Assembly (NCBI GenBank): GCA_903862935.1
Contig: CAIOZY010000043.1
Span: forward strand, 1 to 64,000
DNA from: an uncultured Opitutaceae bacterium
GTDB lineage: Bacteria > Verrucomicrobiota > Verrucomicrobiia > Opitutales > Opitutaceae
Direction: 5' to 3'
Length of the DNA: 64,000 nucleotides
This document shows positions 1 through 7,830 of this stretch, piece by piece (the first letter of the stretch is position 1; every line of letters starts with the position of its first letter). A program made the translations under genes and the position numbers. The notes beneath the pieces are model-generated. The model did not search any database and was not told where the DNA came from. It worked only from the letters and a program-made list of their open reading frames with translations.

Positions 1-74
1 CATGAACCCGCATCAAAGAGTTGCTCTCCCACCGGAGGATGCGGTATCCGGGAAGAGTCAGGTGTAAGTGCATA

Positions 75-110
75 GGGGACATGGTGGCGCTTCCAACGCC
101 CCATGTCCCC
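75..110. repeat. Long inverted repeat (REP-like or terminator-like hairpin)
   Basis: The arms GGGGACATGG and CCATGTCCCC (75-84 and 101-110) are perfect complements. Inside them a GGCG/CGCC pair closes around a short loop, with one unpaired base on the left. No T-run follows, so it is not a classical intrinsic terminator on either strand. It sits just downstream of the minus-strand gene ending at 148 and may serve as its 3' end structure, or be one copy of a dispersed palindromic repeat. No second copy was seen in this window. Confidence 0.5.
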
Positions 111-147
111 AATCTTTGATCAAGAGCCCCTCTTTTTTGGGGTTCGC

Positions 148-1197
148 CTAGGATTTCTTCGAGCTCTTCCGCTGCTCAACAGCAGCACGGAACTCCTCAG
201 GCTTCTTGTCAAAGACGGTCTTAAGTTCGGCAGAGTAACCGAGGATCGCCCAGGGGGCGCGCTCGAGCGCGAATTCAAGGATCCTGTCGACGACCTTCTG
301 GCCCGCTTGGATTGCAGTGCTTGCCTTTGAGCCGGTGGCGAAATGCAGCACCGCGGAATAGCTCTTGCCCGTCGGTATGAAGTTTATGCTCCTGCGCGTG
401 ACATTCTTGTAGGCCCAGAGCAGGTCTGACCAGCGGAAGATGTCGAACGAGAACAGCGCCTGCTGGATGACATATCGCTCGCCCACCCTCCAGCCCCCGC
501 CGGCCTTGAGGACCAGGGAGAGAGACTCCCTCTGTGCGTCAGCGCCAACGACCATCGGGTCACCCCACGCCCTAGCCCGCGCGACCACTGGATGGGACTC
601 CGGATTGCACAGCAGCCTCCAATCCCGCCTCACGAAGATGAAGAGTAAGCCCCCAAACACGACCCAGGCCCCCAAGACGATATAGCCACCCTCCCGGAAC
701 GAGTCGTCGTCAATGTAGAAGGAATAGAGCTTCTCGCGGATCGCCTGGGCCTGTGACGGATCCACTGCGGAGTGGGGCTCTCCCAGCAATCGGTCGACCA
801 GGTAAGAGTCCGTCGGGACTAGCGCCCCGGTTGCAGTTGTCGAAGATGGCTTCGGGGTCTTTACGAAAAGCAGCCTGGGGCCGATCGCCAACGCGTAATA
901 ATGAGCTGTGACCTTCCGGCCAGTCTCGACCCCGCCCGTCGTCGTTACGGTGATCTCCTGAACTCCCGTGTCGATGCACGAGTCGCCGTGAACCGTGACG
1001 AAATACCGCGCCTGTGAGGCCGGATCCTGGATCGAGCCGAGTTCATCCGGGCCCAGCGTGAACGGGCCTTGGAGACAGTTCACAATGTACCGCTGCTGGG
1101 TCCAAGTCAGGCAGACCCCGATTCCGAAGACAATAAGCCATGCCGCGAGTCTGCGCCGGCTCCGAGCCTTGATCATCTGAACGATCCAGTCGTCCAT
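148..1197 (-). CDS. Hypothetical protein with two membrane segments
   Basis: A 349-residue protein of unknown function. One hydrophobic segment lies near the N-terminus (about residues 18-36) after a basic stretch (KARSRRR), and a second at about 174-192 (YIVLGAWVVFGGLLFIFV). The region between them is polar and probably extracytoplasmic. The C-terminal 150 residues look soluble and begin right after a basic FVRRDWR stop-transfer motif, so they are probably cytoplasmic; they end in a lysine/serine-rich tail. ATG start at 1197. It is transcribed away from the next gene and has no clear partner. I do not recognise the family. Confidence 0.7.
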   Translation of the reverse strand: MDDWIVQMIKARSRRRLAAWLIVFGIGVCLTWTQQRYIVNCLQGPFTLGPDELGSIQDPASQARYFVTVHGDSCIDTGVQEITVTTTGGVETGRKVTAHYYALAIGPRLLFVKTPKPSSTTATGALVPTDSYLVDRLLGEPHSAVDPSQAQAIREKLYSFYIDDDSFREGGYIVLGAWVVFGGLLFIFVRRDWRLLCNPESHPVVARARAWGDPMVVGADAQRESLSLVLKAGGGWRVGERYVIQQALFSFDIFRWSDLLWAYKNVTRRSINFIPTGKSYSAVLHFATGSKASTAIQAGQKVVDRILEFALERAPWAILGYSAELKTVFDKKPEEFRAAVEQRKSSKKS

Positions 1198-1446
1198 CGG
1201 GGGTTGGGCGCAATGAGAGCATGTCGCGCAGATCCGTCAAGCCCCCTACGAAGGGCGGCCACGAAGGGCGGCGCGGAGGGGGGCAGTGGGGATCCCTCCC
1301 CGATCTGCTCAGGCACCCGAACCAGACCGAAAACGACGCCCGAAGGGATGGCTTGGCCAAGGCCTCCTCAGGAACGTGTTGCCTGCATGGGGTGGAATGG
1401 TCACAGTGCCCGGCACCGTCAGAGCAAAACCACTGCATTCCCGAAA

Positions 1447-1965
1447 ATGAAGTTGCTCAGGCTGGCCGTCGTCCCCCTGCCCCTGGCCCTGGTGGCATTG
1501 GGCTTGGCGCAGCATTCGCCGCCTTCCCCAACCCCGTCCCCACCGGCCGTGGTACCCGCCGCGCCGAGCGTGGCCGTGGCCCAGCAGGTTGCGCCGGCTC
1601 CCGCAGCCCATGACATTCCCCAATGGCACGGCCAATACCGGGGTACCCCGGAACTCACCACCCAGGTCCTGCGCTCTGCCCGGTCCTGGTCGGACTTCTG
1701 GAGGCAGGTGGGTGAGAAGCCTCCGCAGAATCTGAACGAAGAAATGGAGATGGCGGTCGAGGTGTGCGCCGGCGAACGGCCCACCGGAGGCTATGTCGTC
1801 AGGATTCTTACGGCATCCGTGGAGCACGATAGCCTCGTTATCGTCTATGCCGTACAGGCGCCCGCCCCAAGCAGCTTTGTCACCCAGGTGGTCACGGCTC
1901 CGTGGGCCGTGGGGATCGTGCCCCGCTCGGATCGTGACGTGATCTTTAAGCAGAACACTGAGTGA
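1447..1965 (+). CDS. Secreted protein with PrcB-like C-terminal domain
   Basis: A 172-residue protein. It starts with a signal-peptide-like segment (MKLLRLAVVPLPLALVALGLA), followed by a proline/alanine-rich linker to about residue 60. The C-terminal part (GGYVVRILTASVEHDSLVIV through VGIVPRSDRDVIF) resembles the PrcB_C domain, named after the Treponema dentilisin complex subunit; these small beta-rich domains occur in many secreted proteins. The ATG at 1447 is chosen because it is followed by the signal peptide, although the frame is open further upstream. The next gene starts 77 bases downstream on the same strand. The domain call rests on pattern recall and is moderately sure. Confidence 0.6.
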   Translation: MKLLRLAVVPLPLALVALGLAQHSPPSPTPSPPAVVPAAPSVAVAQQVAPAPAAHDIPQWHGQYRGTPELTTQVLRSARSWSDFWRQVGEKPPQNLNEEMEMAVEVCAGERPTGGYVVRILTASVEHDSLVIVYAVQAPAPSSFVTQVVTAPWAVGIVPRSDRDVIFKQNTE

Positions 1966-2042
1966 TCCGCCCCCCTCCCATCGGCCAGGGAAGATTCCGC
2001 CCTCCGAATCGCCCAAGGACTGTGCTCTTCAATGTTCCTCCT

Positions 2043-3071
2043 ATGAAAAAGCCCCTGTTGATCCTGCTCCCCCTACTCCTTGCAGCTGCAGTAGCCCCGG
2101 TCCGCTCATCTCCTTCCACCGGCCCCGCGGCTCCCGTCCGGGTAAATCTGCTGGTGGACGGTATCGGCAAGATAAGGTCGTTTCCGGCCGTTCTTGCCGA
2201 ACGCCTCGGGTATTTTGGGGACGAGGGGCTCCTGGTCACGCTGGTCGAGATCCGGGATGACATCCCGACCGACGAGATGCTGGTCGACGGCCGGATCGAC
2301 GCCGCGATGGCCTACTACCACCACACGATCGTCTCCCAGGCCGCAGGAAGGCTGACGGAGGCGATCGTCACACTGGGGGTAACGCCCGGGGCTCGGGTGC
2401 TCGTCGCCACCGCGTCGCGGGACAAGTTCAAGTCCCTCGCCGACCTCAAGGGCAGCCGCATCATTGCGGGAGGCCCCGGGTCATCGAAGACAGCGATCGC
2501 AAACGCCCTGCTGATCAAGGGAGGCAACTCGATTGCGGACTACACCAGACTCGCACCCGAGGAGCGCGACAAGATCCTCCAGGCGCTCCAGCAAGGTAAG
2601 GCTGACCTCGTCGTCGCCCCCAATCCTGACGGGGACTATTACCAGTCCAAGGGGGCGGCCGTTGTCTTCGCAGACCTCACCACCCCAGAGCAGACCCGAA
2701 GGTGGTTCGGCACGCTTTTCCCGACCAATTGCATCTACATGTCCAACGCCTTCGCCCAGGCCCACCGGGAAACCGCCCAGCGCCTGGCCAACGCGTTCGT
2801 TAAGACCCTCCGCTTCATCAACACCCACCGCCCAGAGGAGATTGCCGCCCTGATGCCCAAGGAGTTCGCGGGCAAAGACAAGAAAGCCTACATTGCCGCC
2901 CTCACCGAAGAGATGCCCATGTTCGCAACAGACGGCCTGATGCCCGACGGCGCGGCCAAGACCGAGTGGGAAATCCTCGCGGCCGGCAACCCAAGGTACA
3001 AGGCTGTCGACCTGGCGAAGACCTACACCAATGAGTTCGCAGCCGCGGCCTTGGCGAGATCGCACCCGTGA
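2043..3071 (+). CDS. ABC-type periplasmic substrate-binding protein (NMT1/SsuA-like)
   Basis: A 342-residue protein with an N-terminal signal peptide (MKKPLLILLPLLLAAAVAPV), then the two-lobed fold of the NMT1/THI5, nitrate/sulfonate/taurine binding class. Recognisable stretches are FPAVLAERLGYFGDEGL near the N-terminus, the DGRIDAAMAYY segment and SLADLKGSRIIAGGPGSSKT. Family members bind small organic ligands in the periplasm and deliver them to an ABC permease. No permease or ATPase gene lies in the window. Its stop codon overlaps the GTG of the following membrane-protein gene (GTGA). A GTG exists upstream at 1962, but the ATG at 2043 gives the clean signal sequence. Substrate cannot be predicted. 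Confidence 0.8.
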   Translation: MKKPLLILLPLLLAAAVAPVRSSPSTGPAAPVRVNLLVDGIGKIRSFPAVLAERLGYFGDEGLLVTLVEIRDDIPTDEMLVDGRIDAAMAYYHHTIVSQAAGRLTEAIVTLGVTPGARVLVATASRDKFKSLADLKGSRIIAGGPGSSKTAIANALLIKGGNSIADYTRLAPEERDKILQALQQGKADLVVAPNPDGDYYQSKGAAVVFADLTTPEQTRRWFGTLFPTNCIYMSNAFAQAHRETAQRLANAFVKTLRFINTHRPEEIAALMPKEFAGKDKKAYIAALTEEMPMFATDGLMPDGAAKTEWEILAAGNPRYKAVDLAKTYTNEFAAAALARSHP

Positions 3072-4927
3072 GCCCGATCATGGACCTTGAGCGGGCGCTG
3101 CCCGCCGTGTGCCTCTGGAAATACGGCAAGGCGGACTATTTCCGCCACCTGCTCGCGATCGACCGGGAGCGACTGATCGCCTGCCGCGTAGGCCCGCTGC
3201 GCCGGATCCCCAGGGAAGCCTACGAGCCGGGGGCCTGCCTTGAGGCGCTTCTGCGCCCGAAGGGCCGCGGCAGCCTGTCGGTCGCCCTGGGTGCCGTATC
3301 CCGCGCAGTCCTGGGTCCCTTGACTGAGTTCGGGAGCCCCTGGCTGCTAAATTCTCGGATTGGCTACCCCATGCGGATGGACACGCTCGACGGAAGGTCC
3401 TGGGAGTCGGTCCTTCCGCCCCATGAGGCCGAGCTGGCCTCGGGGGTTCTTTCGGCCCTGATTCCCGACCGGTTTTCCAGGTCCCCGGAGCGGGTGACGA
3501 TCCCCCCGGAGGTCTGGTGGGATCGGTTCCTTGGGTGGCTCAGGCAGATCGTCCAAGCCGCCCGCAAGAAGCATGCTCTTTCAACCTGGGTCTACGGTCT
3601 GGCGATTGCAGCCGCCCTCGTCGCCGGGTTCTGGCTGGGCCCATCCGGGTTGCGCAGCGGCCTTTTCGCCGCCGCCATCGTGGTGCCGATCGTCCTGCTC
3701 CTTCTGATCGTCTTCGCCGCTGCCTTCTTCGTGGGACTCTACAGCCCCGTCTACCTGCTGCGGGCCCTGGATTTTGACATGACGCGCCGGAGGATCCTCG
3801 GGGCCGCCCGTCCGCGTCCCGCACCCGGCCTGCAGGGTGCGACGGTGAAGCAGCCGATGCGCCTGCCCGCGCTCGGATGGTTCCTGCGAATCGCCGGCGG
3901 CCTCGTCTGGCTCCCAGCAGGCCTGGCCCTGTTCTTTCTCTACAGCTTCTACCAGTTTTCAGGTGAGCCCCCGACGCTCGCGCTGACGCTTGTGACATTG
4001 GCCGCCCTGGTGCCGGCCCTGGGCCTGCCACCACTAATCTACCTGGGTTACAGGCTTTGCCTGCGCCCGGCCGAGGCGGCGCTTGCCGGGAGCCGGAAGG
4101 CTCCGGTCCTTTACCTGCGGGCCTTTGACGACGACGGTTACGACACGTTCAACCCCGGCGGGGTCACCGCCTACGTCCTCGGCCTTGTCTTCCCGGGCTC
4201 GACGGGGACCTTCGGCCTGCTGCTGACGCTGCACCCGCTCCGGGTCCTGAGGATGATCTGGGGGAACCCGCTCGACACCGCCGAGGAGCAGCTCGCCTGG
4301 TTCTTCGGCCGCCTCGGCCCCTTTGTGGCGATCGGAAAGCCGGGCGAGAAGCTTGCCCTGGGCGGGGCCGCTCGCGTCTACGTGCAGGACGACTCCTGGA
4401 AGCAGACGGTCCTCGAGACGATGTCGGTCTCCCAGGTGATCGTCCTCCAGCCGGCCGAGACCCAGGGAGTGTGGTGGGAGATCGACCAGATTCTCGCCCG
4501 GATCCCGCCGCAGAAACTGCTGCTATCCCTGATCAACTTCCGCGGCAGGCAGGCGCGCTACACGCTCTTCCGCCTGCGTTTCGAGCGAGTCACGGGCCGA
4601 CAGCTCCCGAGATGCATTGGCGATGGGATCTTCTGCCGCTTCGACTCGGAATGGATGCCTCAGGTCCTACCGGCCCGGATGCGCACGCCCTTCCTTTGGC
4701 CCATGTGCCGCTGCGTCCTCAGGTTTCGAGCGACCCTGAGGCCGTTTCTGGAGTCCCTGGCGGGGCGCCCGGCTGGTTTGCCGGAGCACGACTCCCCCGG
4801 CTGGAGGCTATGTTCGCAGACCGTGGCTGTGGCTCTCTGGCTCGGGGTGTTCTTCGCCCTGTGCCTCACATCCCTCGTCCTTGTCCCTCCCTTCCTCGGG
4901 CTGTTCCCGGGCGGTGCCCCCCCGTGA
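3068..4927 (+). CDS. Large polytopic membrane protein with conserved cytosolic domain of unknown function
   Basis: A 619-residue protein. Residues 1-165 are soluble. Two pairs of hydrophobic segments follow at about 168-220 and 268-330, then a soluble domain (about 345-510), and a last membrane segment near 585-612. The soluble domain holds a run typical of an uncharacterised bacterial membrane family: VLYLRAFDDD, GPFVAIGKPGEK, GGAARVYVQDDSW and a later WWEIDQIL, a layout reminiscent of Rossmann/TIR-like domains (inference only). The GTG at 3068 overlaps the stop of the binding-protein gene; an ATG at 3080 is an alternative start. Tight linkage suggests co-translation and a possible functional link with the periplasmic binding protein. 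Confidence 0.7.
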   Translation: MSPIMDLERALPAVCLWKYGKADYFRHLLAIDRERLIACRVGPLRRIPREAYEPGACLEALLRPKGRGSLSVALGAVSRAVLGPLTEFGSPWLLNSRIGYPMRMDTLDGRSWESVLPPHEAELASGVLSALIPDRFSRSPERVTIPPEVWWDRFLGWLRQIVQAARKKHALSTWVYGLAIAAALVAGFWLGPSGLRSGLFAAAIVVPIVLLLLIVFAAAFFVGLYSPVYLLRALDFDMTRRRILGAARPRPAPGLQGATVKQPMRLPALGWFLRIAGGLVWLPAGLALFFLYSFYQFSGEPPTLALTLVTLAALVPALGLPPLIYLGYRLCLRPAEAALAGSRKAPVLYLRAFDDDGYDTFNPGGVTAYVLGLVFPGSTGTFGLLLTLHPLRVLRMIWGNPLDTAEEQLAWFFGRLGPFVAIGKPGEKLALGGAARVYVQDDSWKQTVLETMSVSQVIVLQPAETQGVWWEIDQILARIPPQKLLLSLINFRGRQARYTLFRLRFERVTGRQLPRCIGDGIFCRFDSEWMPQVLPARMRTPFLWPMCRCVLRFRATLRPFLESLAGRPAGLPEHDSPGWRLCSQTVAVALWLGVFFALCLTSLVLVPPFLGLFPGGAPP

Positions 4928-4930
4928 GGA

Positions 4931-5638
4931 CTAGGAGGACTTGTTGAAGCGGAAATTCACCACGTCGTAGTCCTGCATGACGTAGGGCTTCATCTCCAGG
5001 CGCACCTTGTTCGCGCGCTTGGCCTGGGTCTCGCCCCCGCAGGCGACCAGGTCGGAAAAACCGATGATCTCGGCGCGGATGAAGCCCTTCTGGATGTCGG
5101 TGTGGATGATTCCCCCGGCCTCGGGCGCGGTCGCCCCGCCCCTGACGAGCCAGGCCCGGTTCTCGGGCCCGCCCACCGTAAGGAAACTGATGTATCCGGC
5201 CGCGCTCACAACCCGCACCAGGAATTCGTCAAATTTCTCGACGTCTGCGGCCTCCGCCACAACGACGGGCTTCACCGTGAAGAAGGCGTGCGAGCCGACC
5301 GTCTGGTGGTCCTGCTCGGTGAGTTGCGCCTGGGACACGGTTTGCTCCGACTCCAGGCACGCCTTGATCTTGGATAGGACCGCTTTCTCGGCCTCCGGCG
5401 GGTTGCGCTCCAGCCGGGTTTCCGTGAACTCGAGGTCGCGGATGATCAGTTCGAGCCGGCCCTCCGGCGAGGCGACAACGGCGTCCGAGGTCAGCGCCTC
5501 GGCGTCGTCCACGACGTCCACCTGGGCATAGGTCTTCTTGTCGGCCTCGACCAACTTGTCCGCCTGATCCATGCGCGGATCCTTGACCTTGTGCTTCCCC
5601 AACGGGATGCCGGTGATGCCTACGAGAGAGACTTTCAT
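4931..5638 (-). CDS. YchF-like protein lacking the GTPase core (DUF933 domain)
   Basis: A 235-residue protein. Its C-terminal 80 residues match the TGS-like/DUF933 end of the YchF (OLA1/EngD) translation-associated ATPase: FLTVGGPENRAW, then GIIHTDIQKGFIRAEII, then ACGGETQAKRANKVRLE. The N-terminus keeps only the first strand (VSLVGITG) and a VPDPR-like piece (VKDPRMDQADKL), then jumps to the helical region (LIIRDLEFTETRLER). The Walker A GKS/T, the G3 motif and the NxxE specificity motif are absent, and full YchF is about 363 residues. Nucleotide hydrolysis is therefore unlikely. The ATG at 5638 matches the family start. It is the last gene of a minus-strand group with the adenosine-specific kinase and metallo-hydrolase genes. 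Confidence 0.8.
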   Translation of the reverse strand: MKVSLVGITGIPLGKHKVKDPRMDQADKLVEADKKTYAQVDVVDDAEALTSDAVVASPEGRLELIIRDLEFTETRLERNPPEAEKAVLSKIKACLESEQTVSQAQLTEQDHQTVGSHAFFTVKPVVVAEAADVEKFDEFLVRVVSAAGYISFLTVGGPENRAWLVRGGATAPEAGGIIHTDIQKGFIRAEIIGFSDLVACGGETQAKRANKVRLEMKPYVMQDYDVVNFRFNKSS

Positions 5639-5726
5639 GCTGGTATGGGGCGATTTGCCTAGCCCCACAAGGCCATCCGATGAATCGGGTTGTCAAGACT
5701 CGGCCCTAGCGGGCCGGACGCGGCCC

Positions 5727-6212
5727 TCACAGCTTATAGCCGATCTTCCTGAGGAAGCCCTTCCTCCAAGCGATGTCGGGCTCGCCCTCGATCCCCTTGG
5801 GGGCCGACCCGTCTACCACGCCCGCCACGCCCCTGCCCTGCGCGGTCTGCGCGACAAGCACCTCGGTCGGGTTTGCGGTGGCGCAGAAGATGCGGCACAC
5901 CTCCGGAACGGCTTTGAGCGCATTGAGAACGTTGACGGGGAAGAATCCGTCGGCAAGGAAAACGATGAACGTGTGGCCCGCCCCGATCGCCAGGGCGTTT
6001 CGCCGGGCGAGCTCAATCATCTCCTCGTCAGTGCCCGACCAGCGCACCAGGCACTTTCCGGAGGCCTCGCAGAAGGCAGCGCCAAACTTGATGCCCGGCA
6101 CGGCGTTCACCAAGGCCTCGTGGACATCCTCGACCGTCTTGATGAAATGGCTCTGGCCGAGGATGAAGTTGATGGAGTCCGGCTTTTCAATCCTGACCGG
6201 GGTGAGTTGCAT
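5727..6212 (-). CDS. Adenosine-specific kinase family protein
   Basis: A 161-residue protein matching the small adenosine-specific kinase family (PF04008), better known from archaea and scattered in bacteria. Recognisable parts are INFILGQSHFIKTVEDVHEA, KFGAAFCEASG, the HTFIVFLADGFFPVNVLNAL segment and CRIFCATANPTEVLVAQT. Length is normal for the family. Biochemical function in bacteria is uncertain; the name comes from structural work on archaeal members. The ATG at 6212 is preceded by a good purine-rich ribosome-binding stretch (GGACGGGAG). The same frame stays open far upstream through the neighbouring gene, but that extension is just the other frame of the hydrolase gene. Confidence 0.85.
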   Translation of the reverse strand: MQLTPVRIEKPDSINFILGQSHFIKTVEDVHEALVNAVPGIKFGAAFCEASGKCLVRWSGTDEEMIELARRNALAIGAGHTFIVFLADGFFPVNVLNALKAVPEVCRIFCATANPTEVLVAQTAQGRGVAGVVDGSAPKGIEGEPDIAWRKGFLRKIGYKL

Positions 6213-6268
6213 CTCCCGTCCTTTCCGTTGGGCAATGGTTTGGTTTCGGTTCAACCCGAGGCGCCGCC

Positions 6269-7123
6269 TCAGGTGAGAAAGGGGTTGTAGCGCAGCTCGT
6301 TCTCGACGGTCGTCATCGGGCCGTGTCCCGGCGCGATCACCGTCTCTGGCGGCATGGCCGCCAACACGCGGTGGATCTGGGCGGCGAGTTCCTCGTAGCA
6401 GAAATAGCCCCGGCCGGCAGACCCCGCGAAGATAAGGTCTCCCGAGATCAGCAGCGAGCGCCCCTCCGGGGCGGAGGTCGACCTCACCACATAGCAGTTG
6501 TGTGCCGAGGCGTGGCCGGGGGTCTTGAAGGCCGAGACCTCCAGAGCTCCGAACGACCTGACCTGGGCCTCGCCGATCGGGCGGCCGCAGGGCGCCTGGG
6601 CCCCCTCGGGCACGTAGGCCGCCGGAACGGAGAACCTGCGCACAACGTCGCACAGCCCGCCGGCATGCTCGGTCTCGACGTGGGTCAGGAAGACGGCCCG
6701 CACCTCGCGGACCGCGGCCGGCCAGCACGATTCCAGCGCCGAGATCCCGGTTCCGGTGTCGAAGAGCAGCCCCGAGGAGCTGCCGCACTCGCCCACAAGG
6801 TAGGCGTTCACGACCCCGATGCCGTGCGGCATGTGCAGGGGCCACACGCAGAAGGGAAACCCCTTGATCTTCGGGAGGGGATAACGGCCCAGGCCCAGGG
6901 CGCAAAGGCCCACCTCGTTGAGCTGCAGTGCGGCCGCCAGGCGCCTCAGCTCCTCTGCCGTCAGGTCCGGCCGGTAGTCGATCGCGTCGAGGATCCGCGC
7001 TGCGGGCACACCCGAGCGGACGGCCAGTTCCTCCTCGGTCAAGCCGGAGCGGCGCATTGCCTTCTCCAACACGTCGCCGAGCTCGTCTTCCAGGCTGAGG
7101 GCGGCGGATGCGGTGGCGGACAT
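6269..7123 (-). CDS. Metallo-beta-lactamase-fold hydrolase with N-terminal HTH
   Basis: A 284-residue protein. Residues about 12-75 resemble an XRE-type helix-turn-helix (LTEEELAVRSGVPAARILDAID). Residues about 95-284 form a metallo-beta-lactamase/glyoxalase II-like domain. The usual HxHxDH zinc motif reads HVETEH (His148, Glu150, Glu152, His153), so two of the metal ligands are replaced by glutamate. The other expected ligands are present: His203 (TPGHAS), Asp228 (SGDLIF) and His266 (APGHGP). The protein ends in the glyoxalase II-like NPFL. Start ATG at 7123. It is the first gene of a minus-strand set and divergent from pyrE. Substrate unknown. Confidence 0.8.
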   Translation of the reverse strand: MSATASAALSLEDELGDVLEKAMRRSGLTEEELAVRSGVPAARILDAIDYRPDLTAEELRRLAAALQLNEVGLCALGLGRYPLPKIKGFPFCVWPLHMPHGIGVVNAYLVGECGSSSGLLFDTGTGISALESCWPAAVREVRAVFLTHVETEHAGGLCDVVRRFSVPAAYVPEGAQAPCGRPIGEAQVRSFGALEVSAFKTPGHASAHNCYVVRSTSAPEGRSLLISGDLIFAGSAGRGYFCYEELAAQIHRVLAAMPPETVIAPGHGPMTTVENELRYNPFLT

Positions 7124-7250
7124 GGGGGGAGGACGTTTTTTGGGCTGGGCGGACCAGCCTCGACACGCAGGCTAGGAAAGTTCTTTCATCCGCTCAACTG
7201 ACATAATTTACTTCCGTTCCCAAGCCGATTCAATCTCACACAAGCCTCCC

Positions 7251-7826
7251 ATGGACGCCACCCAGCAGGAAATCCTCGACATCTTTACGCGCACGCGGGC
7301 GCTATTGCGCGGGCATTTTGTCCTGCGCTCGGGCCTGCACAGCGGCCATTATTTCCAGTGCGCCCAGGTTTGCCAGCACATGGATGCGGTCGAGCGGCTG
7401 GGAGAATTGCTCGCCGCGAGGGTCCGCGCGTCGGGGCTTGAGTTCACAACCGTGCTCGCCCCAGCCATGGGAGGCCTCGTGATCGGCCAGGAGGTGGCCC
7501 GCCGCGCGAAGGCCCGCTACGTCTTTGCGGAAAAGGAGGCCAATGTGCTCGTCCTGAGGCGGGGATTCACCTTCAGCCCGGGCGAGCGCGTGCTCGTCGT
7601 AGAGGACGTGGTCACGCGGGGAGGCAGGGTCCTGGAGTGTCTCGAGATCATCAGGAAAGCGGGCGCGCAGCCGGTGGGCATCGCGATGCTCGTCGACCGC
7701 AGCGCCGGCTCCGCACGCTTCGACGTGCCGGCCGTTTCCCTGCTGGAGCTTAGTTTTCCGACCTACCCGGCCGACGCCGTGCCCGAGTCGCTTGCGAAGA
7801 GCCCGATCGAGAAGCCGGGCAGCTAG
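7251..7826 (+). CDS. pyrE: Orotate phosphoribosyltransferase
   Basis: A 191-residue protein of normal length for OPRTase. It joins orotate and PRPP to make OMP in pyrimidine synthesis. The PRPP-binding loop is seen as RVLVVEDVVTRGGR, close to the family pattern V(L/I)VxDDVxTxGG. The N-terminal segment HFVLRSGLHSGHYFQ matches the substrate-binding SGxHS/T..Y region, and APAMGGLVIG matches the conserved P-A-x-GG element. The gene ends four bases before the convergent htrA-like gene. The PRPP synthetase gene lies about 1.4 kb away on the other strand. Confidence 0.93.
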   Translation: MDATQQEILDIFTRTRALLRGHFVLRSGLHSGHYFQCAQVCQHMDAVERLGELLAARVRASGLEFTTVLAPAMGGLVIGQEVARRAKARYVFAEKEANVLVLRRGFTFSPGERVLVVEDVVTRGGRVLECLEIIRKAGAQPVGIAMLVDRSAGSARFDVPAVSLLELSFPTYPADAVPESLAKSPIEKPGS

Positions 7827-7830
7827 ACCG

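Noticed and set aside
1069-1446. Plus-strand extension upstream of the PrcB-like gene
   Set aside because: No signal peptide or similarity, and it overlaps the 5' part of the minus-strand gene; ATG 1447 with a signal peptide is better.
6213-7166. N-terminal extension of the adenosine-specific kinase frame
   Set aside because: The extension is another frame of the metallo-hydrolase gene, rich in arginine and proline; the family starts at 6212 with a good ribosome-binding site.
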